DNA from: Flexithrix dorotheae DSM 6795
GTDB taxonomy: Bacteria; Bacteroidota; Bacteroidia; Cytophagales; Flammeovirgaceae
Reading direction: 5' to 3'
NCBI RefSeq assembly: GCF_000379765.1
Contig: NZ_KB903487.1
Coordinates: 1-64,000, forward strand
DNA length: 64,000 bases
Below, piece by piece: positions 45,769-54,686 of this stretch (the stretch's first letter is position 1; the number at the start of each line of letters is the position of its first letter). The translations under genes were made by a program, and so were the position numbers. The notes below the pieces were generated by a model. The model was not told the origin of the DNA. It searched no databases and was given only the letters and a program-made list of their open reading frames with translations.

Positions 45769-47406
45769 ATGAAGTTTAGGTTTTTTGATACGATAAGAGG
45801 AAAAATTATTACAGGCTTTTTTATTTTGGTAATACTCTTTTCTGTAAGTGCAGTATTTAACTACATCATTATTCAAAAATCAGAATCCATCATCAGTGAT
45901 TTATATGATGGAAAAGATCCTTCCTTAAGTTCCTTGAATGAATTTAAATTACTGGTTACCCATTCCAGAGAGCTAACTACCAATTGGGTTTACCTGATTA
46001 AGGATGAGGAAGACAAGGTGGAATTAAGGAAGATTAATAAGGAAGGTTATCCTCTGCTAAAAGGAAAGCTTCAAAAACTTGCTCAGGATTGGGATTCGGA
46101 ATCTCAGGCCTCATTGGATTCTACGTTTGCAAAATATGAGGAAATTCAAGCCATGCAGCTTGAAATAATGACTTCACTATCTGAATTTGAATCGTATGAT
46201 GATCCTCAAATAAAATTTGAAGCTGAAGAAAATCTGGATTTTCATATCCTGCCTTTAAGTAAAAGTCTAGTTGCCGATCTGGAAACATTAATAGACCAAA
46301 AAGTTTTAGAAAAAAACACTGCCAGAGAAGAACTCCTAACTAATAACTATTATATAACCATTAGTATCATTATTAGTGGATTGGTAATTATGGCCATTTC
46401 TATACTTACCTCTTTACTTACTGCCAACAGGATTACTGTACCGGTGAAAGAGATTCAATTAACTGTAGAAAAGCTTAGTAAAGGTCAATTGGCAGAAAAT
46501 CTAAATTATACATTAAAGGATGAAATAGGAGCCACAATGGAATCTGTAAACCATTTGGTTTCAGGGTTAAAAGAAACTTCAAAATTTGCCAATGAAATTG
46601 GGAAAGGAAATTATGACATGGAATACCATGCATTAAGCGAAGAGGATGAATTGGGAAATTCTTTATTAGCTATGCGTGATAACCTGAAAATGGTTGCTGA
46701 GGAAGATAAGTTTAGAAATTGGGCGAATGAAGGTTATGCGAAATTCGGAGAATTATTAAGAAGTAGTACCGATTCATTTGAAGAATTAGGTCCAAAATTA
46801 ATTTCTGAATTGGTGAAGTATATGGATGCCAATCAGGGAGCATTCTTTATCCTGAATGAAGAAAACCTGGATGATAAACACTTAGAACTGATTGGATGTT
46901 ATGCCTGGAAAAAGCGAAAACACCTTAAAAAGAGAGTAAACTATGGAGAAGGCATTGCTGGTCAGGTTTGGAGAGAAAAGGATACTGTATTTATGACGGA
47001 TGTGCCTGAAGAATTTGTACAAATTACTTCCGGGCTGGGCAAGTCGAATCCAAGATCAATTTTGGTAGTTCCTCTGAAATTTAATGAGGAAATTTATGGG
47101 GTTATCGAAATAGCTTCATTTAAAGTATTTTCCAAACATGATATTGAGTTCATTGAGCGACTTTCTGAAAGTATTGCCTCTACAATATCAAGTATTTCGG
47201 TGAATAAAAGGACAAAGAGTTTATTGGAAGAATCTCAAATTCAGTCAGAAGAATTGAGAATGAAGGACGAGGAAATGAGACAGAATATGGAAGAAATGCA
47301 GGCAACTCAGGAACAGGTTCAAAGAAAAGAAAGGGAATACATGGCAAAAATTGAAAAATTAGAGAAAATGGTAGGCAAACTCCCGGATGAATCTGTAGAA
47401 AGTTAA
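45769..47406 (+). CDS. Membrane sensor with HAMP and GAF domains, no output domain
   Basis: 545 residues. TM1 (IITGFFILVILFSVSAVFNYIII, about 12-34), an extracytoplasmic helical bundle (about 35-190) like a CHASE3/4-helix sensor, TM2 (YYITISIIISGLVIMAISILT, about 194-214), a HAMP domain (about 215-275), a GAF domain (about 325-480, including SRSILVVPLKF-like PRSILVVPLKFNEEIYGVIEIA), and a C-terminal coiled coil. No histidine kinase or MCP signalling domain is present, so it must act through partners. The neighbouring convergent kinase-regulator operon is a candidate. Confidence 0.85.
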   Translation: MKFRFFDTIRGKIITGFFILVILFSVSAVFNYIIIQKSESIISDLYDGKDPSLSSLNEFKLLVTHSRELTTNWVYLIKDEEDKVELRKINKEGYPLLKGKLQKLAQDWDSESQASLDSTFAKYEEIQAMQLEIMTSLSEFESYDDPQIKFEAEENLDFHILPLSKSLVADLETLIDQKVLEKNTAREELLTNNYYITISIIISGLVIMAISILTSLLTANRITVPVKEIQLTVEKLSKGQLAENLNYTLKDEIGATMESVNHLVSGLKETSKFANEIGKGNYDMEYHALSEEDELGNSLLAMRDNLKMVAEEDKFRNWANEGYAKFGELLRSSTDSFEELGPKLISELVKYMDANQGAFFILNEENLDDKHLELIGCYAWKKRKHLKKRVNYGEGIAGQVWREKDTVFMTDVPEEFVQITSGLGKSNPRSILVVPLKFNEEIYGVIEIASFKVFSKHDIEFIERLSESIASTISSISVNKRTKSLLEESQIQSEELRMKDEEMRQNMEEMQATQEQVQRKEREYMAKIEKLEKMVGKLPDESVES

Positions 47407-47423
47407 TTTCCAGTTAATGCTAA

Positions 47424-47466
47424 AAAAAACGGACTACCAAAACTATTTGACAGTCCGTTTTTTTTT
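47424..47466. terminator. Bidirectional terminator between sensor and response-regulator genes
   Basis: AAAACGGACT...AGTCCGTTTT with A-run before and T-run after; works in both orientations between the two convergent units. Confidence 0.85.
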
Positions 47467-47471
47467 ATTTT

Positions 47472-47954
47472 TTACCCTTGTTTCTTTAATATTTCAAATA
47501 ATGTTTCCTGATCAGTAAGAGGAAGATATTTTTGGTAGTCCAACCCAGTTTTTAAAATAAACCTGGTCAGTAATTTCTTTACCGACTTTATCAATTCTTC
47601 CTTATTCCAGGGTTTTTCCAGATATTGATTAATACTGGCTGAATTAATTGCTTCAATTGTATCCTGATGAGTAGCTAATCCGGTGAGTAATATTTTTTGG
47701 GTATTAGGAAATCGCTCATCTTTATTGACATCACTCAGGAAATCAACCCCACTTTTCCCAGGCATTACATGGTCGGAAATAATTAAAGCAACAAAATCCC
47801 CTTCCGAATCAATTTCATCAATAAGTTCTTCTGCTTCTGTAGCCGATTCACATTCTTCGATTATCAGGTCATTTTCGAAAACTGCTAAATCTTTGGCTAT
47901 AGTTGATAAAACTTCTCTTTGGTCGTCAACACAAATTATATACAGCTTTTCCAT
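47472..47954 (-). CDS. Stand-alone response regulator (receiver domain)
   Basis: 160 residues. Receiver domain: acidic pocket CVDDQREVL (Asp10, Asp11), phospho-acceptor Asp61 in IISDHVMPG, Thr in LLTGLA, and Lys114 in YLEKPWNKEE. The remaining 35 residues are too short for a DNA-binding domain, so it most likely signals by protein contact. It is 11 nt downstream of the histidine kinase gene. Confidence 0.92.
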   Translation of the reverse strand: MEKLYIICVDDQREVLSTIAKDLAVFENDLIIEECESATEAEELIDEIDSEGDFVALIISDHVMPGKSGVDFLSDVNKDERFPNTQKILLTGLATHQDTIEAINSASINQYLEKPWNKEELIKSVKKLLTRFILKTGLDYQKYLPLTDQETLFEILKKQG

Positions 47955-47965
47955 TTTCTTTTAAT

Positions 47966-49324
47966 TTAGGAAACAGGTAATTTTATTTTAAATGTTGTTT
48001 TTCCGGGTCGGCTTTCAACCCCAATTTTTCCACTATAATTTTCAACCAACCTCTGCACTATGGCTAACCCTAAACCCAGACCAAAAGATAACCCATCTTT
48101 TTTGGTGGTAAAACTGGGTTGAAATATCTTATCTTTTAAATCATCGGGAATTCCAGGGCCATTGTCTTCAATTATTACATTAATCCACCTACCTTTCATA
48201 GTAGATTTTACCAAAATTGTTGGTGACACGGTATTGCTGTTCAGCATACTTTCACAACCATTTTTGATGATATTAAGCCAAATCTGAACGAGTTCTCCAC
48301 TATTGGCAGAAATAGTTTTTAATTCTCCCAACTCTAGTTTTAGATCAACTCTTCTCAAGATACTTTTTAGTAAGGAAAGTGCCTCCTTAATGGATTCATT
48401 AAGATCAAGATCTTCAGTTTTTCCCACATTGGCTACTCCCAATTGTTTCACAGATTTCACTACATGAACTGCATGATTTGACGCCAAAAGCATATCGTGA
48501 AATGTAGATCCTATTTCCCAATAATAATTCATTCGCTCTGCACCTTCCAAGATCTCTTCCTTAAATGGTAAAAGTTCATCATCGGTTAACCCGGTTTTTG
48601 CCAGTTTTTTCGCCAGGTTATTGTCAAGTGGATATTTGCTTTGTAATTCTTTTTGCCTTTTCCTCACGTCTGAACTGGAAAGGAATTGTCCTTTTTTTAA
48701 TCCGATTTTGAAAAAGGAAAACATTCCTTTAGTATCCTTTTCATTAAGGTATTCAGATATTTCTTCGGAAAGCCATTCTGTTTTTCTTTGAAGTACACCA
48801 ATGGCATTGTTTAATTCATGAGCTAATCCTGCAGCCATTTGGCCAAGTGTTGCCATTTTTTCAGTTTGTAGCAGTTTTTTTAAGGTATTTTCCTTCTCCA
48901 TAGCTACTCTTTGAGCCATGAGCTGTCTTGCAGAAATTTCGCTCACCACAATAGGCATAAAATGCTCTACAAAAGTTCGGCATTCATCATCTTCTACCAC
49001 ATCCTGATGGGAATCAATGAAAGCCAGTTCACTATCTTCTTCTGCCAGTATAGTAGCATAACTCGAAAAAGTTTTTGAAAAAAAGCTATAAACCCCAACA
49101 AACATATCGGTAGTGGACCGAAAAACCTCAAAATTATTTCCTTCCTCATTTGTTAAATGCGCAACTAAACTTCCGCTTAGAATGAGATATAATTTATCAT
49201 TTTTCTCACCCTGTTTCATCAGGACATCCCCCTTTTTCAGGCTTCTGCGCTGTTCAGGGTTTGAAAAGTAGGCCTCCTTTAGCCAGTCTAAATCTACACT
49301 TTGTAAAAAACGTTTACTACTCAC
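47966..49324 (-). CDS. Soluble histidine kinase with N-terminal cNMP-binding domain
   Basis: 452 residues from a GTG start; there is no upstream ATG before a stop. Residues about 10-120 are a cyclic-nucleotide-binding-like domain (LMKQGEKNDKLYLILSGSLVAHL). DHp helix with His169 in MAAGLAHELNNAIGVL, then the ATPase: N-box WLNIIKNGCESML, G1 DNGPGIPDDLK, G2 SFGLGLGLAIVQRLV. No TM segment, so it is cytosolic. It lies 15 nt after the DASS transporter gene and 11 nt before the regulator, in one operon. Confidence 0.92.
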   Translation of the reverse strand: MSSKRFLQSVDLDWLKEAYFSNPEQRRSLKKGDVLMKQGEKNDKLYLILSGSLVAHLTNEEGNNFEVFRSTTDMFVGVYSFFSKTFSSYATILAEEDSELAFIDSHQDVVEDDECRTFVEHFMPIVVSEISARQLMAQRVAMEKENTLKKLLQTEKMATLGQMAAGLAHELNNAIGVLQRKTEWLSEEISEYLNEKDTKGMFSFFKIGLKKGQFLSSSDVRKRQKELQSKYPLDNNLAKKLAKTGLTDDELLPFKEEILEGAERMNYYWEIGSTFHDMLLASNHAVHVVKSVKQLGVANVGKTEDLDLNESIKEALSLLKSILRRVDLKLELGELKTISANSGELVQIWLNIIKNGCESMLNSNTVSPTILVKSTMKGRWINVIIEDNGPGIPDDLKDKIFQPSFTTKKDGLSFGLGLGLAIVQRLVENYSGKIGVESRPGKTTFKIKLPVS

Positions 49325-49339
49325 CTCTATAAATTTTCC

Positions 49340-50755
49340 TTAAAAAAAGTTGATTAGGTTCATAATATACAACATTAAATAGGTAAGTAACACTCCTGAA
49401 AGTCCTACAATTAACCCCACTTTTGTCATTTGATTTGTCTGAATTAGTCCTGTGGCATGGGCCAGCGCATTGGGAGGTGTACTGATAGGCAAAGCCATTC
49501 CCATAGAAGCTGCAAAGGTTACCGCCAGAATAAGCATTTGATTGCCTCCAAAGTCATCAAGACTACTTAGAGATGTGCCAAGAGCAGCAATAATCGGAAG
49601 CAGTAGGTTAGCCGTAGCGGTGTTTGACATAAAATTGGCCATAGTAAGAGCTAATATTGATGCGGCAACCACAATCAATAATGGGGGGAAATTTTCAAAA
49701 GGGATACTTTCCACCGCAGTTAAAGCCAGCCCACTTTTTTCCAGAGCAATACCCAGGGCAATTCCTCCTGAAACCAGCCACAAAACATCCCAACTCAATT
49801 TTTTTAAGTCCTCTTTGTTGATTATACTCAAAGCAGAAAATACGGCCACCGGGATAAGGGCAACCACATATGAATTCATTCCATGGATAAAATCGGTTAA
49901 CCAGAGTAAAATCGTAATGCTGAAAGTAAAGTAGACAATAATCGCCTTTTGAGACTTCAAAAACTTTCCCTTTATATCCAGATTAATTTCTTTGGTTTCA
50001 ATGGGAAACAAAACAGCCAATAAAACCCACGAAAAAAGTAAAAGAATAATCACAAATGGTATCCCAAACCCCATCCATTGGCTGAAAGTTACCAAATCGT
50101 CACCGATAAGATATTTAAGTGCAATAGCATTAGGTGGGGTTCCAATAGGAGTACCAATTCCCCCAATATTTGCTGCAACCGGAATTGCCAATGCAAATGC
50201 TACTTTTCCCTTATCATTTGGTGTAAAAACTGCTAAAACCGGTGTGAGAATAGAAAGCATCATAGCGGTGGTAGCGGTATTACTCATGAACATGGAAAAT
50301 ATAGCTGTAATACTCATCAACCCAAGCATGACCATTTTCGGATTTTTACCAAATGGTTTTAACAACACTCTTGCTAAATTTTGATCAAGTCTGTACTTAG
50401 TGGCTGACATGGCAAGGAAAAAACCGCCCAGAAAAAGCATAATGATAGGAGAAGCAAAAGTTCCCATTATTTCTTTATAGCTCAGATAATTCCCAAAGTT
50501 TTCTCTGTTCCCATGATCCTGGAACAGCACAAAGCTACTTTCTGTGAGCATCATAAGTTCCAGTACAATTATCAAAACTGAAGTAGCATAAATAGGAATG
50601 GGTTCTAATACCCAAAAAAGGGCAGCCAGAAAGAAAATAGCTACCACCCTTTGTTCTATAATGGTAAAATTTTCAAAAGGGAAAACTGATTGGGGTAGTA
50701 TCAGGATTAATAATGGAATTCCTATCGAGATAAGCAGGTTGAGGCTTTTTCTCAT
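49340..50755 (-). CDS. DASS/SLC13-family anion transporter
   Basis: 471 residues, about 11-12 TMs. The two SNT motifs of the family are present: SNTATTAMMLSILTPV and SNTATANLLLPIIAAL, plus PIGTPPNAIALKYL and PISTPPNALAHATG. Members carry Na+/dicarboxylate, sulfate or citrate. It is the first gene of the operon with the histidine kinase and response regulator, suggesting the transporter is either regulated by, or itself a sensor for, the pair. Substrate not inferable. Confidence 0.92.
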   Translation of the reverse strand: MRKSLNLLISIGIPLLILILPQSVFPFENFTIIEQRVVAIFFLAALFWVLEPIPIYATSVLIIVLELMMLTESSFVLFQDHGNRENFGNYLSYKEIMGTFASPIIMLFLGGFFLAMSATKYRLDQNLARVLLKPFGKNPKMVMLGLMSITAIFSMFMSNTATTAMMLSILTPVLAVFTPNDKGKVAFALAIPVAANIGGIGTPIGTPPNAIALKYLIGDDLVTFSQWMGFGIPFVIILLLFSWVLLAVLFPIETKEINLDIKGKFLKSQKAIIVYFTFSITILLWLTDFIHGMNSYVVALIPVAVFSALSIINKEDLKKLSWDVLWLVSGGIALGIALEKSGLALTAVESIPFENFPPLLIVVAASILALTMANFMSNTATANLLLPIIAALGTSLSSLDDFGGNQMLILAVTFAASMGMALPISTPPNALAHATGLIQTNQMTKVGLIVGLSGVLLTYLMLYIMNLINFF

Positions 50756-51082
50756 ATTCTAAATTGGTTTGAACAAAAAATCCGAAAAAAATGATCGTTT
50801 AATGTTGTCTTAGGATAGGCTTTAAAGCTGCTCAATATTAGGATGTAATGTGCTTAAACACAAAACAACCTGATAGAAAATTGTGAATTATCTTTTGACA
50901 TAGAAAGGATAATGATTATTAAGCGTATTTTTGAATTATTCCCAAATTTTCATTATAATATGCCTACTGACACTTTATGTACCTGATACGCGTTTTTATT
51001 AATAGACCCATCTAAAAGCTACTAACATTTTTACCATTGATTCCTTTAAAGAAAAGTTAATTTTTTCTTAATTAAATTATAT
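50756..51082. other. Divergent intergenic region (transporter operon / hydrolase)
   Basis: 327 bp, AT-rich, expected to hold the promoters of both sides. No clear promoter pair; no ORF. Confidence 0.35.
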
Positions 51083-51979
51083 TTGATTGGGGCGCCAGGC
51101 CCGAGTGATTCACCTTATTCCAATAACAACCAGCAATTTTTTGTGACTGAGCTTATTCAAAAATATACCAATGAACATTCACGGTTCTTACCTGTAAAAG
51201 GAACCTTGATTCACTATCGAAAAGAAGGAAGGGGTCCCAATTTGCTTCTCCTTCACGGTTCATTTTCTTCCCTTCACACTTTTGATGAATGGACTAAAAT
51301 CCTTTCGAAAAAATTTACAGTGATCCGGCTGGATTTGCCTGCTTTTGGTTTAACCGGGCCAATGCCGAATGATCAATATAATATTCCAACTTACCTGAGA
51401 TATATTGATTGCTTCCTGAGAATGTTGAAAATTGAAAAAGTAAGTATTGCCGGAAGTTCCCTTGGAGGTTGGATTGCATGGGAATATGCCCTTCAGTTTC
51501 CCAAAAAAGTAAAAAAGCTGATTTTAATTGATGCAGCGGGCTTTATCACCGACAATCAATTACCACTTCCTTTCAGAATGGCTAAAACGCCATTTTTAAA
51601 CAAGGTTATCAAATTTGTAATCAGGAAATCTTTATTAGAAGATTTTGTAAGGGAAGTTTATTTTAATAAGTCGAAAGTAACTCAGGAGTTGGCCGACCGT
51701 TATTACGACTTGTTTACCAGAGAAGGAAACCCTGAGGCTTTTCTCAAGATGGTAAACAGTCGTTATAAGGATAACTCAAATCACCTAAAGGATTTAAAAG
51801 TACCAACTTTAATCCTGTGGGGAAAAGAAGATTGCTGGATTCCTGTGGCAAATGCCTACAGATTCCATGAAATAATTCCTACCAATGATTTAATTATTTA
51901 TGATTTAGTCGGGCATCTACCCATGGAGGAAATACCAGAAGATTCTGCACTGGATGTGACCTCCTTTTTATTGGGTTAA
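51083..51979 (+). CDS. Alpha/beta hydrolase
   Basis: 298 residues. Oxyanion region LLLLHGSFSSLHTFDEW, nucleophile elbow GSSLGG (Ser126), VPTLILWGKEDCWIP and the catalytic His in LVGHLPMEE. No ATG exists at the start: the frame is open from about 51050 and the first usable codons are TTG at 51083 or GTG at 51143. So the N-terminus is uncertain and the first 20 residues may not be translated. Its stop overlaps the convergent gene by 4 nt. Confidence 0.85.
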   Translation: MIGAPGPSDSPYSNNNQQFFVTELIQKYTNEHSRFLPVKGTLIHYRKEGRGPNLLLLHGSFSSLHTFDEWTKILSKKFTVIRLDLPAFGLTGPMPNDQYNIPTYLRYIDCFLRMLKIEKVSIAGSSLGGWIAWEYALQFPKKVKKLILIDAAGFITDNQLPLPFRMAKTPFLNKVIKFVIRKSLLEDFVREVYFNKSKVTQELADRYYDLFTREGNPEAFLKMVNSRYKDNSNHLKDLKVPTLILWGKEDCWIPVANAYRFHEIIPTNDLIIYDLVGHLPMEEIPEDSALDVTSFLLG

Positions 51980-52743
51980 AATGCAAAACCAATTCGAAAA
52001 TTTGTTCTGTTCATAGTATAAGAGTCGGTTACATTACCAGAATTTCCCCATCCCCAGCCAGAATAATTAGTGGACATTTTCTGACTTTTATAACCTAAAT
52101 AAAAAGTAAAAGCATGGTGTGAGGCTCCAGTATAGACTTTTAAACCACCTCCTATTTCGTAAGTTGTTCCTCCTTTGTAAACAGTTTCACCATCATTTTT
52201 TAGCCAAACCATACCATGACCCAATGCCGCTACATAAAAGGGCGTTATTTTGGTTGGAGCAATATCCCCAGTGACTTGTAAAGTAAGGGGCATCATCACC
52301 ATAGTTTGGTATCCATCAATCCCAAATCCAGCCCCAATTCCAAATCCCCGAGTAACCTGAATTCCATTAAAAGTATGAAGGCTTAAGGAGGCCTCAGTGG
52401 GGCTGGAAAAACTATTGAAATTACTGCCAAATGATCGGCCAATCAACAAGCCAATTGAACTAAGGTTTACAAACCTTGGTCCATTGGCTGCTATGGATTT
52501 ATTTTTTGTTTTTACAGGAATGATGGTTTTACTTTCAATTTCATCGTGAGTAAATACCCAGATGCTTTTGTCATATGTCTGAATTTCGATTTTCTCTGTA
52601 TCTTCCAAAATTATTTTTCCCTTTATTTCACTTCCGTTTTTGAGTTTTACTATATCTGATTCTCCTTTTTGGGAAAACCCATAAATCGAAATGAGCAAAA
52701 AGATGATAAATAGTCCCGGTCTTAAAAATTTATTGAAAGTCAT
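51976..52743 (-). CDS. Secreted protein with predicted outer-membrane barrel
   Basis: 255 residues. Signal peptide (RPGLFIIFLLISIYGFSQ). Residues 25-75 include KLKNGSEIKGKIILEDTEKIEIQT, a small beta domain common in Bacteroidota exported proteins. The second part is made of Gly/aromatic-rich strands ending in RTNFRIGFAF, the C-terminal Phe typical of outer-membrane barrels. Unknown function. It lies 27 nt after the LVIVD-repeat gene, same strand. Confidence 0.7.
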   Translation of the reverse strand: MTFNKFLRPGLFIIFLLISIYGFSQKGESDIVKLKNGSEIKGKIILEDTEKIEIQTYDKSIWVFTHDEIESKTIIPVKTKNKSIAANGPRFVNLSSIGLLIGRSFGSNFNSFSSPTEASLSLHTFNGIQVTRGFGIGAGFGIDGYQTMVMMPLTLQVTGDIAPTKITPFYVAALGHGMVWLKNDGETVYKGGTTYEIGGGLKVYTGASHHAFTFYLGYKSQKMSTNYSGWGWGNSGNVTDSYTMNRTNFRIGFAF

Positions 52744-52770
52744 TCCTGGTATATTTTAGATGGAGATTTT

Positions 52771-54063
52771 TTAAGGTTTTGGTACAATCGTTAAGGTACT
52801 TAAAAGTTTTAATTCATTTCCAGAATAATCATATTGGTACAATCCATCATTACCAATCATCATCAATCGGTTATCATAAGGAATTACATCAAAAGCATGC
52901 ATATCGTCAAAATGGGAAATCATGTTTTCACCAACTTTTAGTGGATCAGCGGCATCAAAATGTTTAAGACCAAATTCTCCTTCACATATAAATAAATTGT
53001 TTCCATCTATACCCAGCCCATGGGGATTTTGCATAGAAAAAGACTTAAGCAGTTTGGGATTCTCAATTTCAGAAATATCAAGTACATCCAATTGATTGAC
53101 AACCTCTACACAGGGATTTCCACTTCTGAGGGTTACATAGGCATAATCGTCATTTACCACTACAGGATCACAGCTATTGATATGTGCATAATTGGAAACA
53201 AACTCTGGGGCAGCTGCATTTTTCAGACTGAATATTTGCATTCCTGTCTGTCCGCCAAGAAATAAATGATCTTTGTAAGGGAAAATGGTTTCAATCCCAA
53301 ATCCAGTCCAGATTTGGTCTCCTTTCACTGGATCGGATGGGGATGATATATCGAATGGATTAAGCGAGGATTCATCAACAGTATATAAATAATTATCCAC
53401 CACAGTAAACCTCGCCATTGAACCTCCAATACTTGTTGGGGAGGAAGGAGGAGTAAAGTTTGTACTATTGCCTCTTTGCGCATTTGAAAGGTCAAAAAAT
53501 ACGCCTTCTCTCCAAACGCTTACCTGATTTGATCCACAATCTCTGGTTTCTGTTACTTCATTTTCTATCCAGTCTGTTACAACTCCCTGGCTTTGATCAA
53601 AAGTAAAATGTCTTTCCCAATTTACATGAATTGGAAATACATCCTCCACCCGGTTTACTTCCTTCACAGAATTGATATCAGAAATATCCAACACTACCAA
53701 ATCCACATAGCTGTCAGCATATAAAAAACCGTTTTTTACCGCCATATCCACATTTCCGGGAATCTCAATAAATTTTAATTTCTGGGGAGAAGCGGGATTT
53801 TCATTATCAATTACATGAATTCCCTTATTTACTTCATTGATGAGGAGATAATTATCATACAAATAAATTTTCCCCGGAGTTTCTATGGTTTGGGGAGTAG
53901 TTTCAGTAATAGCACTCCTCAGCTCAGCAAAAGACATATATACAGGTTCGTAAGTCATGTAGGTGTAAACACTTTCGCATTTATCCTCGCAGCCTTGCAG
54001 CCCCATTAAAACCAGAAAAAAGAATGCTGGCCAAAGTTTAATTATCTTGGGAAAGATTTTCAT
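52771..54063 (-). CDS. LVIVD-repeat surface lipoprotein
   Basis: 430 residues. Lipoprotein signal (WPAFFFLVLMGLQGC, Cys about 25). Repeats such as GIHVIDNENPASPQKLKFIEIPG, LVVLDISDINSVKEVNRV and VLDISEIENPKLLKSFS mark LVIVD repeats that fold as a beta-propeller. Likely exposed at the cell surface. Function unknown. Confidence 0.88.
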   Translation of the reverse strand: MKIFPKIIKLWPAFFFLVLMGLQGCEDKCESVYTYMTYEPVYMSFAELRSAITETTPQTIETPGKIYLYDNYLLINEVNKGIHVIDNENPASPQKLKFIEIPGNVDMAVKNGFLYADSYVDLVVLDISDINSVKEVNRVEDVFPIHVNWERHFTFDQSQGVVTDWIENEVTETRDCGSNQVSVWREGVFFDLSNAQRGNSTNFTPPSSPTSIGGSMARFTVVDNYLYTVDESSLNPFDISSPSDPVKGDQIWTGFGIETIFPYKDHLFLGGQTGMQIFSLKNAAAPEFVSNYAHINSCDPVVVNDDYAYVTLRSGNPCVEVVNQLDVLDISEIENPKLLKSFSMQNPHGLGIDGNNLFICEGEFGLKHFDAADPLKVGENMISHFDDMHAFDVIPYDNRLMMIGNDGLYQYDYSGNELKLLSTLTIVPKP

Positions 54064-54686
54064 AATTATTTAAAGTTGAGTTTTTTAACAAATAAGATTT
54101 CGCATAATCCCCAGGCTAAATTAGATAGCCATAAAGAGATTGAATTAAAGTGTCAGGTTACCAAAACCATTACCTAATTTAATGATTTTGATACTTTAAT
54201 TTCCACAATTATGTGGTCTGATTTCAATTAGATTACCAGTTCAGGTATTGAATTTAATTAGTGAATTGAGGAAATTTTTGCGGGTTTTAATCCACAAACA
54301 TCCTGAGTAATTTAATAAATTAGCCAATGGTGAAGAGCTCCATTACCAATTGATTATTTTGTAGGCCTAAATGAGTTAGTTGAGCTTATTTTTAATTTAA
54401 AGAAAATAAGCTGGTTGAAAGATTATTTACGCTGTGTCTGTTTTTAATCACGGAAGAAACTTCCAAAACGCTGCGACTAATTAGCGATTTTTGTAGGTGA
54501 ATTTTGTTAATGCCTGAAATTATACTACAAATTGGGGGATAGGCTTTGTTTGGTGATTGATTAAATGTGCTCGGACACATTTTTTTTATAATTTTACTTT
54601 CCAGTTTTTATCTGGCGACTTTACTTGAATTTCAGGTATGGGTAAATGAGAAATTCTCAGGCTTGAAATTTTTATTTTTAAATTAT
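54064..54686. other. Long intergenic region with a perfect 10-bp hairpin
   Basis: 623 bp, AT-rich. A perfect hairpin AGCTTATTTT-10 nt-AAAATAAGCT (54383-54412) without a T-run on either strand. A smaller hairpin AATGG...CCATT lies at about 54329-54345. An open frame from 54567 in the acyltransferase frame begins only at GTG and was rejected in favour of the ATG at 54687. Confidence 0.45.
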
